The position numbers and the translations under genes were made by a program. A DNA stretch of 64,000 nucleotides from NCBI GenBank assembly GCA_021287075.1, contig JAJTBD010000002.1, positions 186,001-250,000 of the forward strand, given 5' to 3'. Shown here one piece after another: positions 44,955 through 53,446 of this stretch (its first letter is position 1; each line of letters opens with the position of its first letter). Under the pieces are notes generated by a model. The model did not search any database, had not been told where the DNA came from, and was given only the letters and a program-made list of their open reading frames with translations. The stretch comes from Micrococcales bacterium (lineage in GTDB: Bacteria; Actinomycetota; Actinomycetes; Actinomycetales; Dermatophilaceae).

Positions 44955-47900
44955 GTGACCCAGACGCCACCCACCAGCCCGCCGCGGGACGAACCCGCGG
45001 GTCATCCGGCTGCTGGACCCAGCATGGGGGAGACCATCGCGCGCTGGCAGCGCGACCTGGCCGGGCTTGGCGGGCCCAACACGCTGCTGTGGCACCGCGA
45101 CCTGCCGGACGGCACGCTGGACCTGACCACCGCCCACCCCGGCGGCGTCTCCAAGCTGCTCGCCGGACGCCCCACCCGCCTGGGCGAGCTGGTGCGCGAG
45201 CCCTCGGCGCTGCACGAGGCCCGACGTCGCGCCCGTGCGATCCGCGGCAAGACGCTCGAGATGGCCGAGGAGCGCGGCCTGGCGACCGGCTATCTCGCTG
45301 TCGGGATGGCTACCTGGGCGGGGCGGGGGAGCGTCGGGTCGCCATCGGCCCCCGTGCTGCTGCGCGCCTGCGAGCTGCGGCCGGTCGACGCGGCCGAGAG
45401 CGACTTCGTCGTCGACCTGGGCCCGGACGCTGAGTTCAACCCCGTGCTTGCGCAGTATCTGCGCGGCGAGCGCGGTCTGGATGTCGATGTGGCACACCTG
45501 GAGTCGATGGCGGTGACCGGGGCGCGCTTCGACCCCTATCCGGTGTATGCCGCGCTGCGCCACCTGTGCGCCCCCCTGCCGGACTTCGCGGTGACGCCGC
45601 GGCTCGTGCTCGGCAACTTCCCCTATGACAAGCTCGCCATGGTGGCCGACCTTGCGGCACAAGGGGATCGGCTCGGCTCCCACCCCGTCATCGCCGCGCT
45701 GGCCGGCGACGAGGCCGCGCGTGCCTCACTCGACCGGCCGGTGCCCGAGGGCGCGCCGGACCACGACCCGCGCCACGAGCACCTCGTGCTCGACGCCGAC
45801 TCCTCCCAGCAGGCGGTCATCGACGCGGTGCGAGGCGGCGCCGACCTGGTGGTGACCGGGCCGCCCGGCACGGGCAAGTCGCAGACCATCGCCAACCTCA
45901 TCGCGGCCCTCGCCGGTGACGGCAAGAGCGTGCTCTTCGTCGCCGAGAAGCGCGCTGCCGTCGACCACGTGCTGGGCCGGCTGCGCCATCTCGGGCTCGG
46001 CGACCTCGTCCTCGACACGCACGGCGGCTCCGGCGGTCAGCGAGCGCTCGTCGCCCGAGTGGCCGAGGTCCTCGCGCGCCACTCCCGTCCGGCGCCCCCC
46101 GACACCACGACCTCCGACGAGGAGCTGCTTGCGGCCCGGGAGACGCTGTCGACCCATCGCGACTCGCTGCACCGGGTGCGCGAGCCCTGGCAGGTCTCCG
46201 TGCACCGCGCCCAGGAGGAGGTCGCCGAGCTCGAGGCCCGCGAGCTGCCGCCGCGCACGCGCGTGCGGCTGCGCGGCGAGGTGCTGGCCGCCCTCGACCC
46301 GACACGCCGCGAGTCGCTCTGGGCCGACCTCGACGAGGCCGGGCGGTCGGGGGCGTGGTCCTCCGACCCCGGCGCGGCCGACCCGTGGTGGGGGGCAGCC
46401 ATCCGGGATGAGTCCGAGGCGGAGTGCGCCGCCGAGATCGTCAGCCGCCTGGACGCAGGCGAGTTCAAGGAGACCGGCACCCGCCTCGACGCGCTCATCG
46501 AGGAGGCCGGGCTGCCGGAGGCGGCCACCGCCAGCGACTGGGGGCGTGCCCTCGCCGCGATCAGCGAGGCCGCGGCCGTGCTCGAGGTCTTCCGGCCCGA
46601 GGTCTTTGACATCCCACTCGCCGACATGGTCGGCGCGACCGGTGCCCGCTCCTATCGCCGCGAGCACTCAATCGCCCTGTCGCTGCCCGCCCGCCAGCGG
46701 CTGCGCCGCCAGGCCATGGGCCTGCTGCGGCCCGGGCCGGTGCCGGACGACCTGCATGCCGTGCTGCTGCGCGCCCAGAACGTCCGGGTCACCTGGCAGG
46801 GTCTGACAGGTGTGGGTGGCCGACCCCGCGCGCCGCATGGCGTCGCCGCCGCCGTGACCGCCCACGGCCGCCTCGTCGAGGAGCTGCGCTGGCTGGGCGA
46901 GCATCTCGCGCCGGGGGACGGCGAGCACGAGCTGCTCGACCTGCCCATCGGCGACCTGCGATCTCGCGTCGCGGCCCTGGCCGGCTCCCTCGACCGGCTG
47001 CGGGTGCTGCCGACCGTCGCGCCTGCACTGGGGCGGCTGCGCGCCGCTGGCCTGGGCCCGCTCGTGGACGACCTCGCCGCGAGGCGGGTGCCGGCAGACT
47101 CGGCGAGGCACGAGCTCGACTTCGCCTTCTGGACCTCGGTGGCCGAGGCCGTGGCCACCACTGACGGTGTCTATGGCGGCCACCACGGCGACCGGATGCG
47201 TGCTGTCGCAGCCGAGTTCGTCCGTCAGGACCGTGCTCATCTGGCCTCCGGCCCGGGACGGGTGCGCGCGGAGGTGGGCCGTCGGCTGGGGCGGGCCATC
47301 GCGGCATACCCAGAGCAGGTCGAGGCCGTCCGGGCGGCGGAGCGCGACGGCAGGGCGTTGCGCGCGCTCGTCGACAGCGCGCCGCAGGTGCTCTCCGCAG
47401 CGGCGCCGTGCCTGGCGATGAGCCCGCTTGTGGTCGCCTCGGTCATGCCGCCCGGGCAGCATGTCGACGTCGTCGTCTTTGACGAGGCATCGCAGATCCC
47501 GCCCGCGCTGGCGGCCTCGGCGATCAGCCGCGGGCGGCAGGTCGTGGTCGTCGGCGACCCACACCAGATGCCGCCGAGCGGGTTTGTCACTGCCGCAACG
47601 GAACTCGACAGCGAGGGAGGCGGTGCCTCGCCGTCTGTGCTGGATGTCCTCGCAGACCTGCTCCCGACCCGCAGCCTCGACTGGCACTACCGCTCCCACG
47701 ACGCGCGGCTGATCGACTTCTCCTCCGAGCGCCTCTATGGGGGCTCCATCACGACCTTCCCGGGCACTCTGCGCGGTGACATCGTGCGGGTGGAGCGGGT
47801 CGATGGCAGCGATGGCGCCATCCAACAGGGCTCTGCCACAGTCGAGTCCACGCCCGATGAGGTCGCCCGGGTCGTCGAGCTCGTCCTCGACCACGCCCGC

Positions 47901-48758
47901 CGCCGTCCGACGCGGTCGCTCGCGGTCATCACCCTCGGGCGTCTGCACGCAGAGCGCATCGACGACGCCCTCCGCCGCGCGCTCGCCGGGGCCGACCCCT
48001 CCATCGCGTCCTTCTTTGACGAGGCCCGCCCGGAGCGCTTCTTCGTCAAGGACATCGAGCGGGTGCAGGGCGACGAGCGCGACGCCGTCATCCTCGCGGT
48101 GGGGTATGCCGCGACGCCCCACGGCCAGCTGCCGCACCGCTTCGGCGCCGTCAGTGCCGAGGGCGGCGACCGCCGTCTCAACGTCGCGATCACCCGGGCC
48201 CGGCGCTCGATGACGGTCGTCACCTCACTGACGGCGGAGCAGCTGGCGGGAGCCCCGCTGCGCGCACCCGGCGCGGAGATGCTGCGCGACTATCTCGCCT
48301 ATGCGGAGCGGCATGGCCAGGTCCCCGACGAGGCGCCGCTCGATGCGCCCGAGGCGTCCGGCGCGCTCCGGGCGGGTCTGGCGCGCCGGCTGCGCGAGGC
48401 CGGGCTCGTGGTGCACGAGCAGCACGGCCGCTCGGCGGGCCGGATCGACATCGCCGTCGAGGACCCGCACCGGCCGGGGCGGATGAAGGTCGCCGTCGAG
48501 ACCGATGGCGAGGCGTATGCCGCGATGGCCAGTGTGCGCGACCGCGACCGCCTGCGGCCCGAGCATCTTGAGCGCCTGGGCTGGGACCACGTGCGGGTGT
48601 GGACCACCGACCTGTTCCGCGATCCGGCCCGTGAGGTCGCGCGGGTGCTGGAGGTGGCCCGGCGCGAGGCCCCTTGCCAGCGTCCGGAGCGTCGCCGGGC
48701 TGAGATCCCGGGGACCTTTGACAATGTCGACCCGGCGCTCTTCCTGGGCGAGCAGTGA
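44955..48758 (+). CDS. Large superfamily-1 helicase with C-terminal nuclease-like domain
   Basis: 1267 aa. An N-terminal DUF4011-like region (about 20-270) is followed by an SF1 helicase core split by a long insert: Walker A GPPGTGKS (about 302), Walker B DEAS (about 843), GDPHQMPPS, WHYRSHD and the C-terminal VAITRARRSM motif. A C-terminal restriction-endonuclease-fold segment of the MTES_1575/Vsr-like kind follows (about 1130-1240; VAVETDGEAYA, LGWDHVRVWTTDLFRDP). It is probably a nucleic-acid processing or defence enzyme; no defence partner other than the coupled small gene is visible. GTG start. Confidence 0.88.
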   Translation: MTQTPPTSPPRDEPAGHPAAGPSMGETIARWQRDLAGLGGPNTLLWHRDLPDGTLDLTTAHPGGVSKLLAGRPTRLGELVREPSALHEARRRARAIRGKTLEMAEERGLATGYLAVGMATWAGRGSVGSPSAPVLLRACELRPVDAAESDFVVDLGPDAEFNPVLAQYLRGERGLDVDVAHLESMAVTGARFDPYPVYAALRHLCAPLPDFAVTPRLVLGNFPYDKLAMVADLAAQGDRLGSHPVIAALAGDEAARASLDRPVPEGAPDHDPRHEHLVLDADSSQQAVIDAVRGGADLVVTGPPGTGKSQTIANLIAALAGDGKSVLFVAEKRAAVDHVLGRLRHLGLGDLVLDTHGGSGGQRALVARVAEVLARHSRPAPPDTTTSDEELLAARETLSTHRDSLHRVREPWQVSVHRAQEEVAELEARELPPRTRVRLRGEVLAALDPTRRESLWADLDEAGRSGAWSSDPGAADPWWGAAIRDESEAECAAEIVSRLDAGEFKETGTRLDALIEEAGLPEAATASDWGRALAAISEAAAVLEVFRPEVFDIPLADMVGATGARSYRREHSIALSLPARQRLRRQAMGLLRPGPVPDDLHAVLLRAQNVRVTWQGLTGVGGRPRAPHGVAAAVTAHGRLVEELRWLGEHLAPGDGEHELLDLPIGDLRSRVAALAGSLDRLRVLPTVAPALGRLRAAGLGPLVDDLAARRVPADSARHELDFAFWTSVAEAVATTDGVYGGHHGDRMRAVAAEFVRQDRAHLASGPGRVRAEVGRRLGRAIAAYPEQVEAVRAAERDGRALRALVDSAPQVLSAAAPCLAMSPLVVASVMPPGQHVDVVVFDEASQIPPALAASAISRGRQVVVVGDPHQMPPSGFVTAATELDSEGGGASPSVLDVLADLLPTRSLDWHYRSHDARLIDFSSERLYGGSITTFPGTLRGDIVRVERVDGSDGAIQQGSATVESTPDEVARVVELVLDHARRRPTRSLAVITLGRLHAERIDDALRRALAGADPSIASFFDEARPERFFVKDIERVQGDERDAVILAVGYAATPHGQLPHRFGAVSAEGGDRRLNVAITRARRSMTVVTSLTAEQLAGAPLRAPGAEMLRDYLAYAERHGQVPDEAPLDAPEASGALRAGLARRLREAGLVVHEQHGRSAGRIDIAVEDPHRPGRMKVAVETDGEAYAAMASVRDRDRLRPEHLERLGWDHVRVWTTDLFRDPAREVARVLEVARREAPCQRPERRRAEIPGTFDNVDPALFLGEQ

Positions 48759-49036
48759 CCCGCAGGCACCGCCGCGTGGTCTCCCGGCCGACGCGGATCG
48801 GCACGGGCCAGGAGCCTGTGTGGTCCGGCGGCGCGAGCCCCGACGGCCAGAGCGGCGCTGACCAGGCCCGGCAGTCGCAGGGCACCCGGGTGGTGCGGCC
48901 GGGGGAGAGCTGGGCCGGGCCGGAGGGCGACGCCGTCGACCAGACCCGCGACGACACCGACGAGGGGTGGGGGGAGCAGGCCCCCGGGCGCGATGCGGAG
49001 TGGTACCGCTCGCAGCGCCCGCCCCACTGGGAGTAG
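48755..49036 (+). CDS. Small acidic protein coupled to the helicase
   Basis: 93 aa, GTG start overlapping the helicase stop (GTGA). Rich in Gly, Asp, Arg and Gln, likely disordered, ending in the distinctive EWYRSQRPPHWE. I recall similar C-terminal motifs in actinobacterial hypotheticals but know no function. The tight coupling suggests a role with the helicase. Confidence 0.6.
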   Translation: MTRRHRRVVSRPTRIGTGQEPVWSGGASPDGQSGADQARQSQGTRVVRPGESWAGPEGDAVDQTRDDTDEGWGEQAPGRDAEWYRSQRPPHWE

Positions 49037-49190
49037 CGGAACTCGCCACGTGGCGTGATGTGAGGCGCGGGGCGCTGTGCCGGAACTCGCCACTTGGCGT
49101 GATGTGAGGCGCGGGGCGCTGTGGCGGAACTCGCCACTTGGCGTGATGTGAGGCGCGGGGCGCTGTGGCGGAACTCGCCACTTGGCGCGA
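49037..49190. repeat. 44-bp tandem repeat, about 3.5 copies
   Basis: Unit beginning CGGAACTCGCCACTTGGCG repeats at 49037, 49081, 49125 and 49169 (exact 44-bp period), last copy partial. Each holds a near-palindrome CGCCACTTGGCG. It starts at the base after the small gene's stop codon. Within the 477-bp gene-free stretch 49037-49513. Confidence 0.85.
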
Positions 49191-49279
49191 TGCGTGTGTC
49201 GGGGTGCGGCGCTAGTGGTGCCGGATCGACCTCCCACGGCGCTCTGAGTATCACCAGCGTCATGGCGCGGCAGCAGGAT

Positions 49280-49364
49280 GGGGCGTTTGTGCCCAATTGG
49301 GCGAAAGGGCGAGCGGCCGGCGTGCGGGGCGGGCGGGGCGTTTGTGCCCAATTGGGCGAAAGGG
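49280..49364. repeat. Two copies of the GCCCAATTGGGC 30-bp repeat
   Basis: Identical 30-bp copies at 49280-49309 and 49335-49364 differ from those at 41211 by a few bases (T for C, G for T). The perfect dyad GCCCAATTGGGC is at the centre. Confidence 0.8.
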
Positions 49365-49387
49365 TGAGGGGGCGGGCGACAGCATGC

Positions 49388-49423
49388 GAGAGGGGCGGGA
49401 GCCTGGTGGCTCCCGCCCCTCTC
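49388..49423 (-). terminator. Hairpin after mscL
   Basis: Perfect 16-bp arms (49388-49403 and 49408-49423) with loop TGGT, beyond the stop of the leftward mscL gene. The rest of the gap to 49513 holds nothing I can name. Confidence 0.8.
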
Positions 49424-49513
49424 GGCGGTCGACGGTCAGCGGGTCGCGCGCGATGCGCCGGCCGCCGGGCCGTCAGCGAGTCTGCGGTCGCGGGGACCCT
49501 CAGCAGCTCGCGC

Positions 49514-49873
49514 TCAGCGGCGGGCCAGCGAGTCGCGGATCTCGCGCAGCAGGGTGATCTCCTCGGCCAGCTCCTCCTCCGGGTCGGCCATGCCCATGCG
49601 GGCCTTGGCGGCCTCGTAGGGCTTGACGATGAAGAAGTAGACGATGAAGGCGAGGATGAGGAAGGCGACGAGCGCGGTCAGGAACGGGCCCACGGTGGTC
49701 AGGCCGGCAACCTTCCAGGAGTCGAAGTTGGGGGCGCCGCCGGCCTTGGCGATGAGCTCCATGACGATCTTGGTGAACGACTCGACGACCTTGGCGAACG
49801 CGCCGGCCATGATGAAGGCGACGGCAAGCTCAATAAGGTTGCCGCGCATGATGAAGTCCTTGAAACCCTTCAT
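49514..49873 (-). CDS. mscL: Large-conductance mechanosensitive channel
   Basis: 119-aa channel that opens under membrane tension to release solutes on osmotic downshock. N-terminal helix MKGFKDFIMRGNLIELAVAFIMAGAF split by the Gly-rich first membrane helix, a short loop, second helix (FLTALVAFLILAFIVYFFIV) and a C-terminal coiled coil (EEELAEEITLLREIRDSL). AGGAG lies 9 nt before the ATG. Confidence 0.96.
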   Translation of the reverse strand: MKGFKDFIMRGNLIELAVAFIMAGAFAKVVESFTKIVMELIAKAGGAPNFDSWKVAGLTTVGPFLTALVAFLILAFIVYFFIVKPYEAAKARMGMADPEEELAEEITLLREIRDSLARR

Positions 49874-50177
49874 GGGTTATCTCCTGGTGGTGAGGCGGGT
49901 TGATGATTTCTCCGGTGGGGAGGACTCAGACCGGCCCCCCACTCTGCTGCGCGTCATCGCGCAGGCCGTCCAAAAGGGTAGTCGCAAATCACAGGTTTTG
50001 TCATCTGAGAGCTGGTGCCGCGCGTGTCTCCTCCTTAAGATGCGAGGTTTAACCTATCCATCGGCCGCCGCGGGGGCTGAGTGCCGCACGCCGCGCTGCC
50101 GCCCGGACGCCGAGGTGAGGGGCCCCCTCGCGTGACCGGCCTGCGGCGCACGGCACGCAGGAGGTCCCCTGCGGTGA
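49874..50177 (-). promoter_or_regulatory. 304-bp leader region of mscL
   Basis: Noticeably AT-richer than the rest of the window around 49965-50060. On the minus strand it includes TTAAGGAGGAGACAC and TTTGCGACTACCC, but I could not settle promoter boxes or a known riboswitch. No convincing gene. Confidence 0.4.
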
Positions 50178-50945
50178 TCAGCCCGGGGGGTGCAGGGCCA
50201 GCAGGAAGCCACCACCGCCCGGAGCGCCGGGGTCGTGTGCCTGCGCGAGCTGCGCCGCCTCGGAGGCGCTGACCTCGAGGGTCACGCCTGGGCTGCCGCC
50301 GGCCGGGTCGAGCGGATTGGATGACGGGGCGCCGCGCTGCACGTCGAGCACGGTCGCTGCCACGAGAGTGGGCCCGGGCTGACCGGGAGCCAGCACGTCG
50401 ACAAGGGCTCCGGGGCTCACCATCTCGAGGCTGGCGGCGTCGACGACCGGCACCCGCACGGCGCGCGCCCCAGCGGAGGCTCCGACCAGCAGGCCCTCGC
50501 CGACAATGCGTGAGCGGGTCAGGATCTCGCCCGCTGTCACAGGCGTGGTGAGTCGATGCCCACTGAGCTCATCGGCGGAATCGACTGCGCCAGAAGGGAT
50601 CTGGTCGCGATCTATCATCTGGATCTCGACCAGGTCGGCGCGCAGAGGCGTGCCCGCGGGGACGGTGTCGGCCGCCACGGCCACCGGCATCAGGCTGGGG
50701 TCGGGCGGGGGCCGCAGGACGACCACGAGCGTGTATGCCGCGAGGCCGGCGGCGACCGCGGCGGCCACCTTGCGCAGCACCCGCCGGCGCCAGAGGCTGT
50801 GGCGACTCGGGGGTGCGGCCAGGGACCCGCGGCCCGACGCGCGGCGGACCCATGGCCAGCGGTGAGCCGGCGCGGACCGGTCAGGCCGCGGCAAGGCAGC
50901 CTCGGATGGCCCACCGGTGCGGGTGGGCAGGGAGAGGGGAGACAT
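50178..50945 (-). CDS. SAF-domain (CpaB/RcpC-like) protein
   Basis: 255 aa: a basic cytoplasmic N-terminus, one transmembrane helix (about 57-77), then a SAF domain (about 85-150) and a CpaB-like C-terminal part. CpaB-type proteins assist Flp pilus assembly; no pilus gene is adjacent, so the role is unassigned. Confidence 0.8.
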   Translation of the reverse strand: MSPLSLPTRTGGPSEAALPRPDRSAPAHRWPWVRRASGRGSLAAPPSRHSLWRRRVLRKVAAAVAAGLAAYTLVVVLRPPPDPSLMPVAVAADTVPAGTPLRADLVEIQMIDRDQIPSGAVDSADELSGHRLTTPVTAGEILTRSRIVGEGLLVGASAGARAVRVPVVDAASLEMVSPGALVDVLAPGQPGPTLVAATVLDVQRGAPSSNPLDPAGGSPGVTLEVSASEAAQLAQAHDPGAPGGGGFLLALHPPG

Positions 50946-50952
50946 GGCAGGC

Positions 50953-51810
50953 CTAGTGGGGCAGCTCGATGGGCAGGCGCAGCCCGTCGAGGGCGCGTCG
51001 GCAGGGACAGTCGGCGGCCTCGTCGGGCTGGGGCGGGGGCAGCTGGGCGACGACGCGGCGCAGAGTGGACTTCAGCCGCTCCATGTTGTCCGCGAAGACC
51101 TCCAGGACCGCCTCATGGGTGACGGCGGGCCCGTCCTCGAAGCCGGCATCGTGGTCGGTCACGAGCGCGATCGAGGTGTAGCACAGCGCGAGCTCGCGGG
51201 CGATGGACGCCTCGGGAACGCCAGTCATCCCAACGATCGTCCAGCCGGCGGCGGAGTGCCAGCGCGACTCCGCTCGGGTGGAGAAGCGGGGTCCGTTGAT
51301 GACCACCAGCGTCCCCTCGGGCGTCACGTCGTGGCCCTCCTCGCCCGTGACGCGGACGGCGACCTCGCGCCCGCTCGGGCAGTAGGGGTCGGCGAAGGCG
51401 ACGTGGACGACAGGTCCGATCTCGTCATAGACGGTGTGCGGCCGGCCCCAGGTGCGGTCGACGACCTGGTCGGGGACGACGATCGCACCGGGCCCGATCT
51501 CGGGCCGCAGCGACCCGACGGCACAGGGCGCGATCACCTGTCGGACGCCCAGCGAGCGCAGCGCCCAGAGGTTGGCCCGATAGTTGACCCGATGGGGCGG
51601 GAAGCGGTGCCCCCTGCCGTGGCGGGCCACGAAGGCCACGCTGCGCCCCCCCACCTCGCCGACGACGAGGTCGTCACTCGGCTCGCCGAAGGGCGTGGGC
51701 ACCCGGACGTGCTCGGCATCCTCGAAGAACTCATAGAACCCGGAGCCGCCGATGATGCCGATCTCGGCGCGCGGGCCGGTCGTCTCGGTCGTGACTGGTG
51801 CGGAGGTCAT
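50953..51810 (-). CDS. mtnP: S-methyl-5'-thioadenosine phosphorylase
   Basis: 285-aa PNP/MTAP-family phosphorylase, cleaving methylthioadenosine to adenine and methylthioribose-1-phosphate in methionine salvage. Phosphate-binding GGSGFYEF and RHGRGH, then the base-binding/PNP motif GMTGVPEASIARELALCYTSIALVTDHDAG (in two parts) are visible. The Cys-rich tail DCPCRRAL is typical of the actinobacterial form. Seven nt upstream of the SAF gene. Confidence 0.92.
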   Translation of the reverse strand: MTSAPVTTETTGPRAEIGIIGGSGFYEFFEDAEHVRVPTPFGEPSDDLVVGEVGGRSVAFVARHGRGHRFPPHRVNYRANLWALRSLGVRQVIAPCAVGSLRPEIGPGAIVVPDQVVDRTWGRPHTVYDEIGPVVHVAFADPYCPSGREVAVRVTGEEGHDVTPEGTLVVINGPRFSTRAESRWHSAAGWTIVGMTGVPEASIARELALCYTSIALVTDHDAGFEDGPAVTHEAVLEVFADNMERLKSTLRRVVAQLPPPQPDEAADCPCRRALDGLRLPIELPH

Positions 51811-51848
51811 GGCACGAATCTAGGCCGTGCCACGCGGCATACCGCCGA

Positions 51849-52181
51849 TCAGCCCGAGGCTGTGGACGACGAGCTCGTCGAGGGGGTGGCTGTGGACGAG
51901 GCGCTGGACTCGGAGCCGCCCGACGACCCGCTCGAGGACGACGCGGGGGAGTCCGACGACGAGCTGGCCGGCGGCGTGGTCGAGCCGGTGCTGGCGGACT
52001 TCCCGGCGCGGGAGTCGGTGCGATAGAAGCCGCTGCCCTTGAAGACGACCCCGACGGAGTTGAACACCTTGCGCAGCGTCCCACCGCACTCGGGGCAGTC
52101 GGTCAGCGAGTCGTCGCTGAAGGACTGCACGACCTCGAAACGGTGGTCGCACTGCTTGCACGCGTAGGCGTACGTAGGCAC
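51849..52181 (-). CDS. FmdB-type zinc-ribbon protein
   Basis: 110 aa with an N-terminal putative-regulatory zinc ribbon (TYAYACKQCDHRFEV ... DCPECGG, four Cys) and a Ser/Thr-rich disordered tail. FmdB was proposed as a regulator of formamidase genes; most copies are uncharacterised. GTG start at 52181 gives the usual N-terminus PTYAYACKQC. Confidence 0.9.
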   Translation of the reverse strand: MPTYAYACKQCDHRFEVVQSFSDDSLTDCPECGGTLRKVFNSVGVVFKGSGFYRTDSRAGKSASTGSTTPPASSSSDSPASSSSGSSGGSESSASSTATPSTSSSSTASG

Positions 52182-52245
52182 GAGGCCCTCCCACATTGGC
52201 TGTCCGATGGTGAATCCCGCCAATGATACGTATGCCGTGGGGGCG

Positions 52246-52833
52246 CTATTCCCTCGCGTCGAGGATCGCGGCGACAGCCGCCATCACGGTGGTCGTCACC
52301 AGGCCGGGGTCATCGTCGGCGTCGAGCCGCCGGAAGCCGGCGTCGACGATGCTGCGGGTGATCTCGGCCAGGCACACGGCCTCTGCGGCCGGGGCGAGCC
52401 GACGCCACTCGTCGAGGACGAGGTCCTCGAGGCTGCGGTGGGCGTGGTCGACGGCGCGGGCGGTGGCCGGCCCGGCCGAGCCGCCGCGGGCCAAGGCCAT
52501 CAGCCAGCCGTGGCCGGACTCGTCGGCCTGCTCGAGGTTGACCCGGCACCACGTCAGGATCCGCTCTCGTGGGTCGTCGATGGGGGCCAGGGCGGCGTCG
52601 ATCGCACCCTGCCAGCGGGGCAGGTGTCGCGCCAGCACAAGTGCTCGCAGGTCGTCGACCGACTCGATGTGGCGATAGACGCTGTTGCGCGCGATGCCCG
52701 CGGCGCTCGCGACGGCGCCAGCGGTCAGAGCCTCCGGCCCCTCGGTGCGCAGGATCTCCTCGGCGGCATCGACCAGCGCGGTCCGCACCCGCTCGCTGTG
52801 CTCCCGCACCGTGGGCGCGCTGATGCGCGGCAT
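52246..52833 (-). CDS. TetR-family transcriptional repressor
   Basis: 195 aa: N-terminal TetR helix-turn-helix (about 15-60; LVDAAEEILRTEG, LTAGAVASAAGIARNSVYRHI) and a ligand-binding helical domain. AGGAG sits 7 nt before the ATG, and the start itself is within a dispersed repeat (GGTATGCCGCG). Divergent from the efflux operon, which carries a matching operator, so it probably represses that operon. Confidence 0.9.
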   Translation of the reverse strand: MPRISAPTVREHSERVRTALVDAAEEILRTEGPEALTAGAVASAAGIARNSVYRHIESVDDLRALVLARHLPRWQGAIDAALAPIDDPRERILTWCRVNLEQADESGHGWLMALARGGSAGPATARAVDHAHRSLEDLVLDEWRRLAPAAEAVCLAEITRSIVDAGFRRLDADDDPGLVTTTVMAAVAAILDARE

Positions 52834-52905
52834 ACCTGCTCCTCTCATGCGGCGGCCCGGCACTGGCCCGCAGCCACCAAGTGTGCCTCCTCGTCCGCCA
52901 CGGGT

Positions 52906-52955
52906 TTGCGACAGGGTGTTGCAAAGACCTATATTTGATGGAGACAGCGTGTCTC
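52906..52955 (+). promoter_or_regulatory. Promoter and TetR-type operator of the efflux operon
   Basis: TTGCGA (52906-52911) and TATATT (52930-52935) spaced 18 nt form a sigma-70-like promoter. The perfect palindrome GAGACA-GCG-TGTCTC (52941-52955) lies at the expected transcription start, ideal for repression by the divergent TetR protein. Confidence 0.75.
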
Positions 52956-52993
52956 AAACAGGGAGCCCGCAGCGACCACACAGGAGCCCAGAA

Positions 52994-53446
52994 ATGCTCA
53001 GCAGGATCTACTGGAGCGCCGCCACCTGGACCGGCATCGGCATGGTCAGCGGCCTCTACTACCGCGAGCTCACCCGCGCTCGCGCCTTCGACGGACGCAC
53101 CCAGCTGGCCGTCGTGCACACCCACACGCTCGTGCTCGGCACGGTGATGCTCCTGGCCGTCCTCGCGCTCGCCGTGAGCCGCCTGCTCGCCGAACGCGAC
53201 CTCGGGCGCTTCCTCCTCGTGTGGAACATCGGCCTCGCGCTCACCGCGGGCGGGCTTCTGGTCAAGGGGACGCTGCAGGTGCTGGGCAGCGCAATCGCCG
53301 ACTCGCCCGCCATTGCCGGCGTCTCCGGCCTGGGGCACATGACCCTCAGCGGAGCCCTGGTGCTGCTGTTCATGGCGCTGCGGCCCCTGGTCCGCGCCGA
53401 CCAGACGGCCGGTGAGACCGCGCGTCCCGAGAGCGTGTCCGCATGA
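52994..53446 (+). CDS. DUF2871 membrane protein
   Basis: 150 aa with four transmembrane helices; matches the DUF2871 pattern (SGLYYREL ... THTLVLGTVMLL ... GLGHMTLSGALVLLF, with conserved His residues). The family is usually found alone or near transporters; function unknown. Coupled by ATGA to the MFS gene. Confidence 0.85.
   Translation: MLSRIYWSAATWTGIGMVSGLYYRELTRARAFDGRTQLAVVHTHTLVLGTVMLLAVLALAVSRLLAERDLGRFLLVWNIGLALTAGGLLVKGTLQVLGSAIADSPAIAGVSGLGHMTLSGALVLLFMALRPLVRADQTAGETARPESVSA

Noticed and set aside
49037..49190. CRISPR-like array
   Set aside because: The units are contiguous 44-bp tandem copies without unique spacers, and there are no cas genes.
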